This document shows positions 23,700 to 34,346 of a stretch of 64,000 nt of DNA, one piece after another. The position numbers were made by a program, and so were the translations under genes. Position 1 is the stretch's first letter. Every line of letters begins with the position of its first letter. This stretch comes from Telmatactis stephensoni. Lineage: Eukaryota; Cnidaria; Anthozoa; Actiniaria; Isophelliidae. Under the pieces are notes generated by a model, which saw nothing but the letters and a program-made list of their open reading frames with translations, did no database searches and was not told the origin of the DNA. The stretch spans positions 558,001-622,000 of the forward strand of contig JALIZF010001812.1 in NCBI GenBank assembly GCA_029948255.1, in the 5' to 3' direction.

Positions 23700-24404
23700 T
23701 TACTTTTGTGGTTCAAAAGATCATAGTTCACAAGTTTATATACCACTTTTGTGCTGCTTTTTTCATCATCAGCTAAATATAAACAACTGTACTTTCCATC
23801 GACTGTTGAATGACAGTTCTAAGCAAATTCCCAAATATATCTTGTATTTCCTCTATAGCTTCCCCTTTTTGGGCGGAAGTTTCTTGGTTTTTAAGCAATT
23901 TTTCTAGTACTAGCTGGAGGGTGTATACCTCAAAATTTATAAATACATTTCTGACATGTTCGAACACATTTTTGTTCAATAATCTTGATTAATAAATGCA
24001 GTAATAATTTTAATTTTTGTCATCGAGCGGATTGAGTGTTGTCTCACTTCTACCGCCCAACTATTTTTAATTAACCGTTATCTTCTGGGTGTAGTCATCA
24101 TGAGAAAAATAGAAGGAAATGAGTTCAAATCAGCGTCTTAATACCTATTTGAGAGCTTTTATATGACTTTGAAGTCGAGCGGACAAATTGTAATTGTCGC
24201 ACTTCTGCCACCATTTAAAAAATGGTTGAACTGGATTCCTAATCTTGCGATAATAATATTAAATTGAAAATAAACTTTTTCTAGCATCAGCAAAATATTG
24301 TAAATATACTTTGTGCTAGAATCAGCGTCGTTAGACTGATATGAGAGTTCTTTATATATTAATGTCGCGCGGGCGATTTTGCGAGGTCCCACTTCTGACA
24401 CCAT
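23700..24404 (-). pseudogene. Possible relic of a further helical-protein gene in unit 1
   Basis: Two minus-strand coding-like blocks lie just upstream of gene C1. At about 24350-24285 an acceptor CTCTCATATCAG is followed by SNDADSSTKYIYNILLMLEK, which has the same character as helix B of gene A. At about 23960-23773 there is an open helix-rich stretch (LQLVLEKLLKNQETSAQKGE, then IEEIQDIFGNLLRTVIQQS) ending at TAG. No first exon or joining splice sites were found. The second block is frameshifted in unit 2 (about 31050-30960) and largely lost in unit 3, so any gene is intact at most in unit 1. Alternatively this may be 5' sequence of gene C1. Confidence 0.25.
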
Positions 24405-24653
24405 TTCAAAATCGTTTAATCCAATTCAAATTCAATTCCTCTCCTTGCGATTATAATATCAAACGGAATAATAAACTTTGACCAGTCCTAAAGTCAACGA
24501 AAAAAGACTGCTTTGAAAGCTTTTCTGTTTATTCTATTTACTCGATTCTTTTTCGTTTCAGTATTTGACTTGCTAATTAGCGTCCAAATTGTCTGTCTAA
24601 AGATTTCCAAGAAATGGGAAAGCTTTTCAAATTATTCAAACCTTTAATCTTAG

Positions 24654-24819
24654 CAAAACACTAGACGAGAAACACTGCTAAAAAGGAAAAAAATGATATA
24701 CAAAGATGGGAAATCTTCCAGCTCAATTTATGTGGGAGTATACAATGTTCGAATGAATTCGACACTAAAAGCGCAAGGAGGCAAATTTACCGCCTGTGTC
24801 TTAAGTTTTGTCAAAAAGG
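24654..24819 (+). other. Plus-strand conserved open block in unit 1, exon-like
   Basis: An open frame reading MIYKDGKSSSSIYVGVYNVR then TACVLSFVKK is followed by a GTAAGATAC donor at 24820. It is conserved at 31654-31820 in unit 2 with few changes and broken in unit 3. A frame starting ATGGGAAAGCTTTTC at 24615 has a TAG at codon 17 here but is open in unit 2. No protein family was recognised; it may be a transposon remnant. Confidence 0.25.
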
Positions 24820-24902
24820 TAAGATACATCGTAGTTGTTGTTAGTTCGTTCAAAGGAAATCATTATTCCTCAAAAACGCACCTTTTTGGAAATGTTGTCT
24901 AA

Positions 24903-26900
24903 AATTTGATGTCAGTGAATTTTTAGCACTTCCTTGCAATTAAATCAGTTCCTACTGAGTTACCTGCTATAGCTTTGTCATTTGATATTTTTGGTAAATT
25001 CCCTTCAAAGTTACTTTCATTTTTGTACCTTAAAACACCTGTAGTTTGCTGATCTGTTTATTTTTTTCTTCGTGGGTTTGGCCTTTGCATAATATTTTCT
25101 CCGATTAGTTTTTACAGCTACTTTTACCGCTTAGCTGCGATCTCGTTTAGATTGTTTCTGCCTCACTGAAACGCTTTCACTGAAATGTGGAATGTTTAAT
25201 TTGCTATTACCACTCAAAAAGTAAGTCAATTCTCCTTTTCTTTCTTAACCTTTGTTATCCACTTTTGTCGTGTCCACCGCGAAGAACAAGCACGTTTGTT
25301 TGTGCCTCTTCAATTCTGTTGTTGTAGAGTTATCGTGTAAAACATTTAGTTTTGCCAAGATCAAGACTGATTTTTTAACATATTTTATCCTTTGTTATCC
25401 ACTTTTTGTCCGCTATGCATGAAATGATATATATATCTATCCAGAAAAAATCTCGCTGTTTTGTTGCCTCGATCTTCAACAGTCTATCAAATTACCCCGA
25501 AATTAAAACTATTTGACACCCGCCCGGTTGAAAAACTTAGTTAATAAGGTTAATGGCCGGAATATTTAACGCTGTTTTAGCCGAACAATTAAACATTTCA
25601 TGCTTCTACTTGTTTAATATGTATCGTGAGGTGCTGCGGACAGTCTACGAAGGCAACTCAGTTGCCTTCAGTTTACTCAGATCAGAAATCTGACTGTCGT
25701 AGTTGAGGCATTGCGCCATGACTTTGAAATTGTTAGGATTTACTTCAACTTTTTTTATCTGTTTATTTTCCTTTTGATCATTCAAACTATATAATCTCAG
25801 ATCGAAAAAAACTATACCTAGCCTCAGAAAAAAGCTGCAACTGGCAAGAACATTTTTACTGCAATAAACTTTTGGTTTGTGACTCAGGGCCCGTGGTTGT
25901 TTGAAGTTAAGGGCGATTAACGCTAATCCTGAGTTCAGAAAATAAATGGTTTTCGTTCTTAGAGAATAAAAAAGTTATCTGTACTTGTAGCTAGCATAGA
26001 GTTTCTTGGTAACTTTTTGTGCTACAAAATTACAACTTCCATTTATAATATGGAGATTTTTGTAATTTTTTGAGTAACGTCTATTGATTTATATAGTGTG
26101 TTGTACTAATTTTTTCTATTGGTTTGTACTTCTCTGAAGTTTTTTGAAACTCTTTTGTAACGTCTATATTGATTTATAGTGTGTTCAGTACTGATTTTTT
26201 GTTTTTATTTTTTTGATTTTTTTGTTTGTATTTCTCTGAAAATTGGTTTAGCGTATTCAAGTTTTAGGGTTTTAACGTGGGTTATATTTTTTCAGTGGAA
26301 AGGGAAAGAATATCGATCGAACTGAAAGGAAAAGAATGCCTTTAAAATTTAAACCAACGGAATATTTGAAGCTACAAAAAAAGTTTCCGTACTTTCTTCA
26401 AAGCGCGTTCCAGTCGTTTTTTATCATTCTCAGGCTTTCCTAGCTGAGCCATGTAACATGAGAGTGTCATATCTTCGTGAGTTTGAAAGTTACTTCATTC
26501 AAACTTCACAGTTTTACTAATTTTGACGTGTTCTTTCCAGCTATGATAATATATTTCTCAGTACTGTGACTTCTGGAATTACATGATAAAAACTCATTAA
26601 CTGATCATGAGTTTTTCGTAAATTCAGTTGATGGACCCTGTAGTAGTCCACCAAGCTATCCCAAATTTATTTTATTTTTATTTATAAATATATTTCCTTT
26701 AAGATTATTTTAATGTGTATTTGTGTACCTTTCCGAGTATGGAAAGGTATCATAATTTTATTATATGAATAAATATAGTGTTTTACCGGAAACTCAAACA
26801 CTCGTGTTTTCCATATTTTCACTAGTGAAGATATGAAAAAGTTATGTACCAAATGTCCCGGATGTACGCGCGCGTCCTAAAAAAATTTCCCGCCATTTCT
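24903..26900. other. Non-coding part of unit 1
   Basis: AT-rich sequence with no frame I can support. At about 26297-26480 there is a degraded copy of the acceptor-bounded block that is open in unit 2 at 32538-32800. Confidence 0.4.
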
Positions 26901-26922
26901 TGTCGCTTGTTCCTGCAAAAAA

Positions 26923-27100
26923 ATGGCGGCTTCTCGGGTTTTTGTAGAGGTTTCAGACAACGATTTGGTGAAGTTTTCAAAAGAAAATGAAAACGAAAAT
27001 ACTGTAATTAAAAACCGAATATGATCTTCGAATCTTCAGAGAATATCTGGCAACGATAAATAAGCAACGGGAGATAGAAACACTGATATTTTCTGAGTAA
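26923..27100 (+). pseudogene. Crypton/DUF3504-like N-terminal fragment (unit 1)
   Basis: ATG at 26923 opens MAASRVFVEVSDNDLVKFSK then an Asn/Glu-rich stretch. After a frameshift near 27012 it continues TEYDLRIFREYLATINKQRE and IETL. This acidic start followed by L-R-x-F-x-x-Y-L-x-x...R-E-I-E is the N-terminus of the large cnidarian protein family containing the DUF3504/Crypton tyrosine-recombinase-derived domain. Only the N-terminus is present and it is broken. A more degraded copy is at 33440-33610. Confidence 0.45.
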
Positions 27101-27956
27101 GAAATATTGCGATGTTTGCATTGAAATGAAATTAAAATTAAACTTATGTTTTTATTTTAGTTTGCCTTAGTTTGTCCATATAGTAAAAAGATTATTGCAC
27201 GTTGGCTTGAAGATATGAATTGTATTTTCTCGTGTTAAAAACAACATTTTACTTGCTCGCTGCGCTCGCTCGTAAAATATTGTTTTCCCCACTTCAGAAC
27301 TGAATAAAATTCATACCTTCGCGCCACCGTGTGATATCCTCTATATACGTGTGACGTAACGTCAGCTAATGATCAAGTCTCTCGCGTATGACGCATGCGT
27401 CAACTGAAAGTATCGGGCTACCAGTAGCGGAAGTGACATCAGTCATGCATACTTTGCAAAATAGATTTTAGCAGACTCATGCAGGGTAACGTGAAATGTT
27501 GAATACGATTTGATCTTTATCTGTACATGACTACTAAACCAAACGTAAGTGATAAGAGACACACAGTTATAGTGCAAAAGTTTTATTCAAGAATATTGTA
27601 CATTGTACATTTCTTATGACGTCACATACGTAACAACTCGAAGCATATCATTAATGCAAACTAGCTGGAATAGCTATAATGTCAGTATTCAACTTATAGC
27701 TTAATTAGATAAATATATGAACATTAAATTGCTCACTTTATGAAATTGTTTCTAGTTTAAAATTGTATTTTCTATTACTTTTCTTCTTTTGTACGTTTTC
27801 TTTTAAGATCGAAAGTTGATTTCATGCAATACAAATATTCCTTCGGAAATAAAAAAGAAATTATTTCATTCCATGCAAGCTATTTTGTTTTCTAAAACTC
27901 TTAAATTCCTAGTTTAAATGTTAATTGTTTTGATTAAGAAAACTGATATTCTTTGT

Positions 27957-30794
27957 TCATTTCACCCTTGTAAAATAGGGCAATTCTTGTGCAGTTTGTG
28001 GAATCCTTACTCCCATTGCCTTCAAGTTTCCATATAGTTGCATAAGAACAGAAGCAATGTCTTTAACAATGGCTTTCTTCCCACGGCGTTTAGTATTTTG
28101 AGTTGTCACAATCTTGCATGGTTGGTGGCGTGTTTGTGTTCTTTTTTTCTAGAAGATAAAAATTACAAAAAACTTAACATTTGTAAAATAAATGCTGTTT
28201 TTAAAATGCAACCATATTTGAAAAATAAATGTGCGGTAATACGGGCAACAAACTTGTGCAACATTTCGCGCAGCATTGTTGCGTTGCAAGTTACAGAGCA
28301 AATGTTGCTCGTATTGCCATCCTGTGCGCAACAAATTTTCTTTGTTGCAAAAAAGTAGAAAGTGCTTGCACGAACATGTTTGTTGCCCGTATTACCACAC
28401 CTCAACAATTGCTTTGCGTTTTATTTAGTAAAAATCCATATTTGGAAATCGACGTTACCATTCCATTTTACTGACTCATGATAGTCACTCCTCGGCGATG
28501 TAGGTATGCACAGCGCATGCTCAGCTGAAAACCGCTTATTTACAAATTATAACTTCTTTTATTTTTCGTTTTCTTCAATCTGAGACGTTTGAGAAAGTTG
28601 CATTTATAGATCGTTAGCCTCCTTTTCAAGAAAACCCATGGGAATAAACTCGATTGTTGTGTTCTTCTTTATCAACAATTTCTGCATTTTGAATAATTTA
28701 CGTTGACTCGAGGCTAACGCTGTATAAATGCGCCTTTTGTCAAGAAACTCAGCGGTCTCTAGCAAAAAGCCTTTGGTATTAGAACCACTATAATGTACCA
28801 TATATGAAGAACCTACCCTATTTTCAAGATAATGCACCTGTGAAAATAAATTACACGGTATGTGTGTTGGTGGGGAGAGGAGAGGGGGAGTTCAGGCAAG
28901 CAGTGGGAATGTGATTTACAGCTACAGATTTTGGTCAAAATTCCGATGGTACGAAAACAAACGCAGATCAAATGATCTTAATGATCTTAAATAGCTTAAT
29001 ATTCATTGGTCTCGAGACCAATATGATCCATGCTCGACAGAGGAAATACAAACACTCAGATCCCTACCTTTTGCCCTCACCCCCTCCCCCATCCCCCACG
29101 GGATTAATTTTGATAGCTGCATAAGTTTACTTACAGGCGAAAAACCTTTGTTCACCATTTGGATTTCCGTGTAAAGTTTATTAACGTCAGCTTTAATTGT
29201 TTGGAGGTTTTTAACTACAGCATCTCTAGTACTGGTGGATGAAAACGGCGATTTGTATTTGGCAATTAAATTCTCCATTTTGATAATTATGCAGGATAGT
29301 ATTCGCATATCGTTGTTGATATTTCCAACTGGAATCTGGTAGTATAAAACAGAAAAATTAACTAGAAATAAAATAAAATATAGAATTAACTCTAAATTTA
29401 TATTTTAGCCTTGTCCAGCCCAGGCGACTTTGTGTGGAAATGATAATGTCACAAAATAATATGTTCCTACTCACCCTAGATGTCTGCCATGTATTTGTCT
29501 ATTTGTCTCTCCTCTCCTCTCCTCTCCTCTCCTCTCCCCTCCTCGATCTCCTCTGCGCTGCTCTCCTCTTTTCCCCTCTCTTCTACTTCCCTCTGCCTTT
29601 AATAGTTTACGAAACAGTTAGGTTCGCAAGAGTAGCCTGACAGTTACTCGGGCTACCCTTTGGTGCAAACTTGGACGTGATATCGCTCGCTACAAATACA
29701 GGTAACCAAATACTTCTAACATAAAGCTATTAAGTGCAACTAACCTCTCGACGAACTCTTGTGTGCAAGTGCTCGTGCATATGCCTAGCCTGTGCTGACT
29801 TACGAGATTGTGCAAGGCGTTGCGCACATCATCCGCTAGAGCCTGTGAAAATGGCAGAAGATGTGCTGCACGCAGACGCATGTCGTTGTTTAGATCACAG
29901 TGTGGAACAGGAGAACACAGGATAATACCTACAGGAATCGAGCTTAAAATGAACTTCAAAAGGAAGGTCTTGCTCAAATCTGCCACAGAAGAAAATATAT
30001 ATTAAAAAAAAATTTAAAACAAAATAAAATGGAAAAAAAGCGCCATTTTATTTCACTCTCCGCCCGACCCAGTCCTTTTGATTTATTACAAGGAACGCCT
30101 GGAAGTTTTGATTCTGACATTGAATTTTGGTCATCTTGGCTTTTGGTCGTGAGTGCTTCGTGATAAATCGCCTGAAGACAAAATGTCTGCGGACAAACGG
30201 GGAAATGTCAAAAGCAAATTTTGTCCTTTTGACATTTTTCACTTTAAATTGACTTTTTGTCTTTTTGACATTTTTCACTTTGACTGTTTTATTACCGCTC
30301 TCGGCCGCCGTAGATAACGGCACCGTACGGTCACGACACAATTACGGGAAGAAATTCGAATGTTTTTATAGACAACACGATACTGACAAGGACACGGCAC
30401 GGCGCGGTCCGTTTTCACACTCATACGATATCTGCTCTAAAAGGTACGTAACGTTGTCAGCAACTGATGCCTGTTTCGCACGGAATTGACTCCACGGAAC
30501 GGTACGGTTCTCGTTCATATCAGAATGATGTACTTCTGGACGTTCTAAATCGCCTCCAAATAAATTGCGTTCCTCTGTAGGAACAGAACTTCTCAAACTT
30601 TCAAAAACTATTTAAAAACTAGCAAACAACCAATGCTAACGTATAAAACTGATAAAAAGTTCAATTAACATCTTTCTTTTAAGATGTTACAGAAATCCAT
30701 GTTATAAATATAGAAATACTTTTAACTTTTAAAGAAAACTTAAAACCAATTTCATTAACAAAGTTAGAACAAAACTGTACTTACCGCTTTTCAT
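27957..30794 (-). CDS. Secreted four-helix protein, cytokine-like, gene C2 (array copy 2; two possible last exons)
   Basis: Model: exon 1 30794-30785 (ATGAAAAGCG then GTAAGTAC), exon 2 29979-29804, exon 3 29335-29135 (phase 0 to phase 0), then either distal exon 4b 28148-27957 (192 aa in total) or proximal exon 4a 28837-28604 (206 aa). Signal peptide around LSKTFLLKFILSSIPVGIIL; helix A follows HCDLNNDMRLRAAHLLPFSQ; helices B and C are in exon 3 (ENLIAKYKSP, DAVVKNLQTIKADVNKLYTE). Exon 4b begins KKRTQTRHQPCK and carries helix D; compared with copies 1 and 3 an extra base near 27990 changes the last 15 residues to VRIPQTAQELPYFTRVK and removes the KNCPI cysteine. Phases 1-0-0 match copies 1 and 3. 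Function inferred. Confidence 0.6.
28604..28837 (-). CDS. Alternative last exon 4a of gene C2
   Basis: After TTTATTTTCACAG the exon opens in phase 0 as VHYLENRVGSSYMVHYSG and runs 77 codons to TAA, with a long basic helix (FLLETAEFLDKRRIYTALAS, SQRKLFKMQKLLIKK). A minus-strand AATAAA lies at 28563-28558, 41 bases past the stop, so it could end a transcript by itself. The block is absent in unit 1 and almost identical in unit 3 (34919-35152). It may be an alternative helix-D exon or an inserted exon. Confidence 0.45.
   Translation of the reverse strand: MHYLENRVGSSYMVHYSGSNTKGFLLETAEFLDKRRIYTALASSQRKLFKMQKLLIKKNTTIEFIPMGFLEKEANDL
29508..29580. repeat. CT-rich tract in intron 2 of gene C2
   Basis: Shortest of the three copies of the CTCTCCTC tract, at the same intron position as 22035-22160 and 35995-36240. 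Confidence 0.85.
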
Positions 30795-31615
30795 GATGAA
30801 GATCTTCAGTTGAGTAAAGATTTGATCTCGAATTCCTTGTTTTCTTGGATAACTTACTTTTGTGGTTCAAAAGATCATAGTTCACAAGTTTATATACCAC
30901 TTTTGTGCTGCTTTTTTCATCATCAGCTAAATTTAAACAACTGTACTTTCCATCGACTGTTGAATGACAGTTCTAAGCAAATTCCCAAATATATCTTGTA
31001 TTTCCTCTACAGCTTCCCCTTTTTTGGGCGGAAGTTTCTTGATTTCTAGCAAGAGAGCATAAATAAGAGAGGGGAATTTATGGTGATTCCCATCTGCAAC
31101 CGGATGCAGTATAATTTTCGTCTTACCCTACTCTCGTGCGTCATAATTTGACACTTCCGGACACTTATACTTTGGAGTCGAGCGGACAAATCGTTGTCGC
31201 ACTTCTGCCACCATTAAAAAAAAAGGTTAAACTGGATTCCTTATCTTGCGGTTATAATTCAAATTGGAAAATAAACTTTTCTGTAGCATCAGCAAAATAT
31301 TGTAAATATACTTTGTGCTAGAATCAGCGTTGTTAGACTGATATGAGAGTTCTTTATATATTAATGTCGCGCGGGCGATTTTGCGAGGTCCCACTTCTGA
31401 CACCATTTCAAAATCGTTTAATCCAATTCAAATTCAATTCCTCTCCTTGCGATTATAATATCAAACGGAATAATAAACTTTGACCAGTCCTAAAATCAAC
31501 GAAAAAAGACTGCTTTGAAAGCTTTTCTGTTTATTCTATTTACTCGATTCTTTTTCGTTTCAGTATTTGACTTGCTAATTAGCGTCTAAATTGTCTGTCT
31601 AAAGATTTCCAAGAA

Positions 31616-32800
31616 ATGGGAAAGCTTTTCAAATTATTCAAACCTTTAATCTTAGCAAAACACCAGACGAGAAACACTGCTAAAAAGGACCAAAATGATA
31701 TACAAAGATGGGAAATCTTCCAGCTCAATTTATGTGGGAGTATACAATGTTCGAATGAATTCGACACTAAAAGCGCAAGGAGGCAAATTTACCGCCTGTG
31801 TCTTAAGTTTCATCAAAAAGGTAAGATACATCGTAGTTGTTGTTAGTTCGTTCAAAGGAAATCATTATTCCTTAAAAACGCACCTTTTTGGAAATGTTGT
31901 CTAAAATTTGATGTCAGTGAATTTTTAGCACTTCCTCGCAATTAAATCAGTTCCTAGGTACCTGCTATAGCTTTGTCATTTGATATTTTTGGTAAATTCC
32001 CTTCAAAGTTACTTTCATTTTTGTACCTTACAACACCTGTAGTTTGCTGATCTGTTTATTTTTTTCTTCGTGGGTTTGGTCTTTGCATAATTTTTACTCC
32101 GATTCGTTTTTACAGCAACTTTTACCGTTCATTCCTTTAGCTGCTATCTCGTTTAGATTGTTTCTGCTTCACTGAAACGCTTTCACTGAAATGAGGAATG
32201 TTTAATTTGCTATTACCACTCAAAAAGTAAGTCAATTCTCCTTTTCTTTCTTAACCTTTGTTATCCACTTTTGTCGTGTCCACCGCGAAGAACAAGCACG
32301 TTTGTTTATGCCTCTTCAATTCTGTTGTTGTAAAGTTATCGTGTAAAACATTTAGTTTGCTCCTTTGCCAAGATTAAGACTGATTTTTTAACATATTTTA
32401 TCCTTTGTTATCCATTTTTTGTCCGCTATGCATGAAATGATATATATATATTTTATATATATTTGAATTTCTCTGAAGCTAGATTGGTTTAGTGTATTCA
32501 AGTTTTAGGGTTTTAACGTGGGTTATATTATTTCAGTCGGGAAAGGGAAAGAATATCGATCGAACTGAAAGGAAAAGAATGCCTATATATTTTAAACCAA
32601 CGGAATATTTGAAGCTACAAAAAAGTTTCCGTACTTTATCTTCAAAGCGCGTTCTCGTTTTCATTTCATCATTCCGGCAGGCTTTCCTAGCTGAGCCATG
32701 TAAAGAGTGTCTGCTTCAGCCTAAGTTTTCATGTTTCAATCTCTACAATTTTTGTATTAGTTGGAAGGAATTTTTATCTGATTTCACAAATCCTCTGTAA
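31616..32800 (+). other. Plus-strand exon-like blocks in unit 2, gene uncertain
   Basis: Block 1 (31616-31820) is open from ATGGGAAAGCTTTTCAAA to a GTAAGATAC donor in two frames. Block 2 (32538-32800), after TATATTATTTCAG, is open in phase 0 (GKGKNIDRTERKRMPIYFKP, then AEPCKECLLQPKFSC) to TAA. Block 1 in the MIYKDGK frame ends phase 0 and would join block 2; in the MGKLFKLF frame it ends phase 1 and would not. Unit 1 has frameshifts in block 2 and unit 3 lacks most of it. No family recognised; may be a decaying gene or transposon. Confidence 0.25.
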
Positions 32801-33439
32801 TGCCAGCTTTATTCAGGTATTTTTAAATTCGTAAAACACTGGAAAAAGAATTACCATAGCTGGAAAGAGCATGTTAAAATTAACAAGACAGTGAAGTTTG
32901 AAGGAATTAAATCCAAAACTTGGAGAATATGAATTTTTGAAAAGTGTGAATTTGTAACTGCGGAAAACCTTTGCTGCATGGTAGGCATCTCTTGCCTACC
33001 AGCCAATGTTTTCATACAAAATTTTCGATTTCGGAAAATTCATATCTTCGTGAGTTTGAAAGTTACTTCATTCAAACTTCACAGTTTTATTTTGATGTGC
33101 TCTTTCCAGCTATGGTAATATATTTCTGTACTGTGACTTTTGGAATTACATGTCCAACAACTTTTAAACAAACAACCGTCGCTCTAAAACAACAACAGCA
33201 GTAAATTCCTTTAACATTTAAAATATATCTCCATTAAGATTATTTCAATGTGAATTTGTTTTTGCATGATCAAATTAGAAATATCTCCGAGTATGGATAG
33301 ATATCATAATTTTATTATACGAATAATAGTGTTTTACCGGAAACTCAAACATTTTGTTATGTACCAAATGTCCCGGATGTACGCGCGTGTCCTAAAAAAA
33401 TTTTCCCGCCAGTTTCTTGTCGCTTGTTCCTGCAAGAAA

Positions 33440-33610
33440 ATGGCGGCTCCTCGGGTCTTCGTAGAGAATTCAGACGACGTTTTGGTGAAGTTTTCAAAAG
33501 AAAATGAAACTGAACGAAAATACGTACTGTAAAGAAAACCGAATAAAATCTTCAGACCTTCAGGGAATATCTGGCAGCGATAAATGAGCAACGAGAGATA
33601 GAAACACTGA
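33440..33610 (+). pseudogene. Crypton/DUF3504-like N-terminal fragment (unit 2)
   Basis: Opens MAAPRVFVENSDDVLVKFSK and stops at TAA 33530; downstream sequence (TTCAGGGAATATCTGGCAGC) matches the REYLA part of the unit-1 copy out of frame. Dead fragment. Confidence 0.4.
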
Positions 33611-34346
33611 TGTTTTCTCGGAGCTTCAAAATATTCTTATTCTTCAATTAAAATTCAACTTATGTTTTTATTTTAGTTTGTCCATATAATAAAAAGATTA
33701 TTACACGTTGGCTTGAAGATATCAATTTTATTTTCTCGTGTTAAAAGCTCAACATTTTACTTACTCGCTGCATATTATTTTCCCCACCCGAACTGAATAA
33801 AATTCATTTCTTCGCGCCACCGTGTGATATCCTCTATATACGTGTGACGTAACGTCAGCTAATGATCAAGTCTCTCGGGTATGACGCATGCGTCAACTGA
33901 AAATCTCGGGCTACCAGTAACGGAAGTGACATCATAATTTGCATAATAGATTTACCAAACTCAGCGCAACGTGAAATGGTGAATATGATTTGATCTTTAT
34001 CTGTATATGACTACTAAACCAAACGTAAGTGATCAGAGACACACAGTTATAGTGCAAACGTTTTATTCAACAATATTGTACATTGTACATTTCTTATCAC
34101 GTTACATACGTAACAACTTGAAGCATATCATTAATGCAAACTAGCTAGAATAGCTGTTATGTCAGTATTAAACTGATAGTTTAATTATATAAAAATATGA
34201 ACATTAAATTGTTCATTTAAATTGCTCCTAATTTAAAAATGGTATTTTTCCTATTTTGCACGTTTTCTTTTAAGATCAAAAGTGATTTCATGCAATACAG
34301 ATTCTCCTTTGGTTTTGATTAAGAAAACTGACATTCTTTGTTCATT

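Larger units (their letters stand above)
20179..27525. repeat. Tandem triplication, unit 1 (about 7.35 kb)
   Basis: The start is marked by CTGTACCAAACTTAAATGAT then AGTGCAAAAGTTTTATTCAA. The same landmark recurs at about 27526 and 34006. The order of shared blocks is: 3' end of the cytokine-like gene, the gene itself, a block with LLMLEK-like minus-strand coding, a plus-strand block with GATGGGAAATCTTCCAGCTC, and a Crypton-like fragment. Unit 1 lacks the extra terminal exon seen in units 2 and 3 and instead has GCCGAGTGAACGAACACCA repeats at 21300-21390. Confidence 0.85.
27526..34005. repeat. Tandem triplication, unit 2 (about 6.5 kb)
   Basis: Same block order as unit 1, starting at CAAACGTAAGTGATAAGAGA and the conserved AATAAA at 27582-27587 (minus). 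It carries the extra exon-4a block (about 28520-28980) that is absent from unit 1. There is an inverted repeat at about 32868-33117 with GGTAGGCATCTCTTGCCTACC near its centre. Confidence 0.85.

Noticed and set aside
31579..31767. Minus-strand 62-codon frame in unit 2
   Set aside because: Not conserved in the other units; shadow of the plus-strand block.
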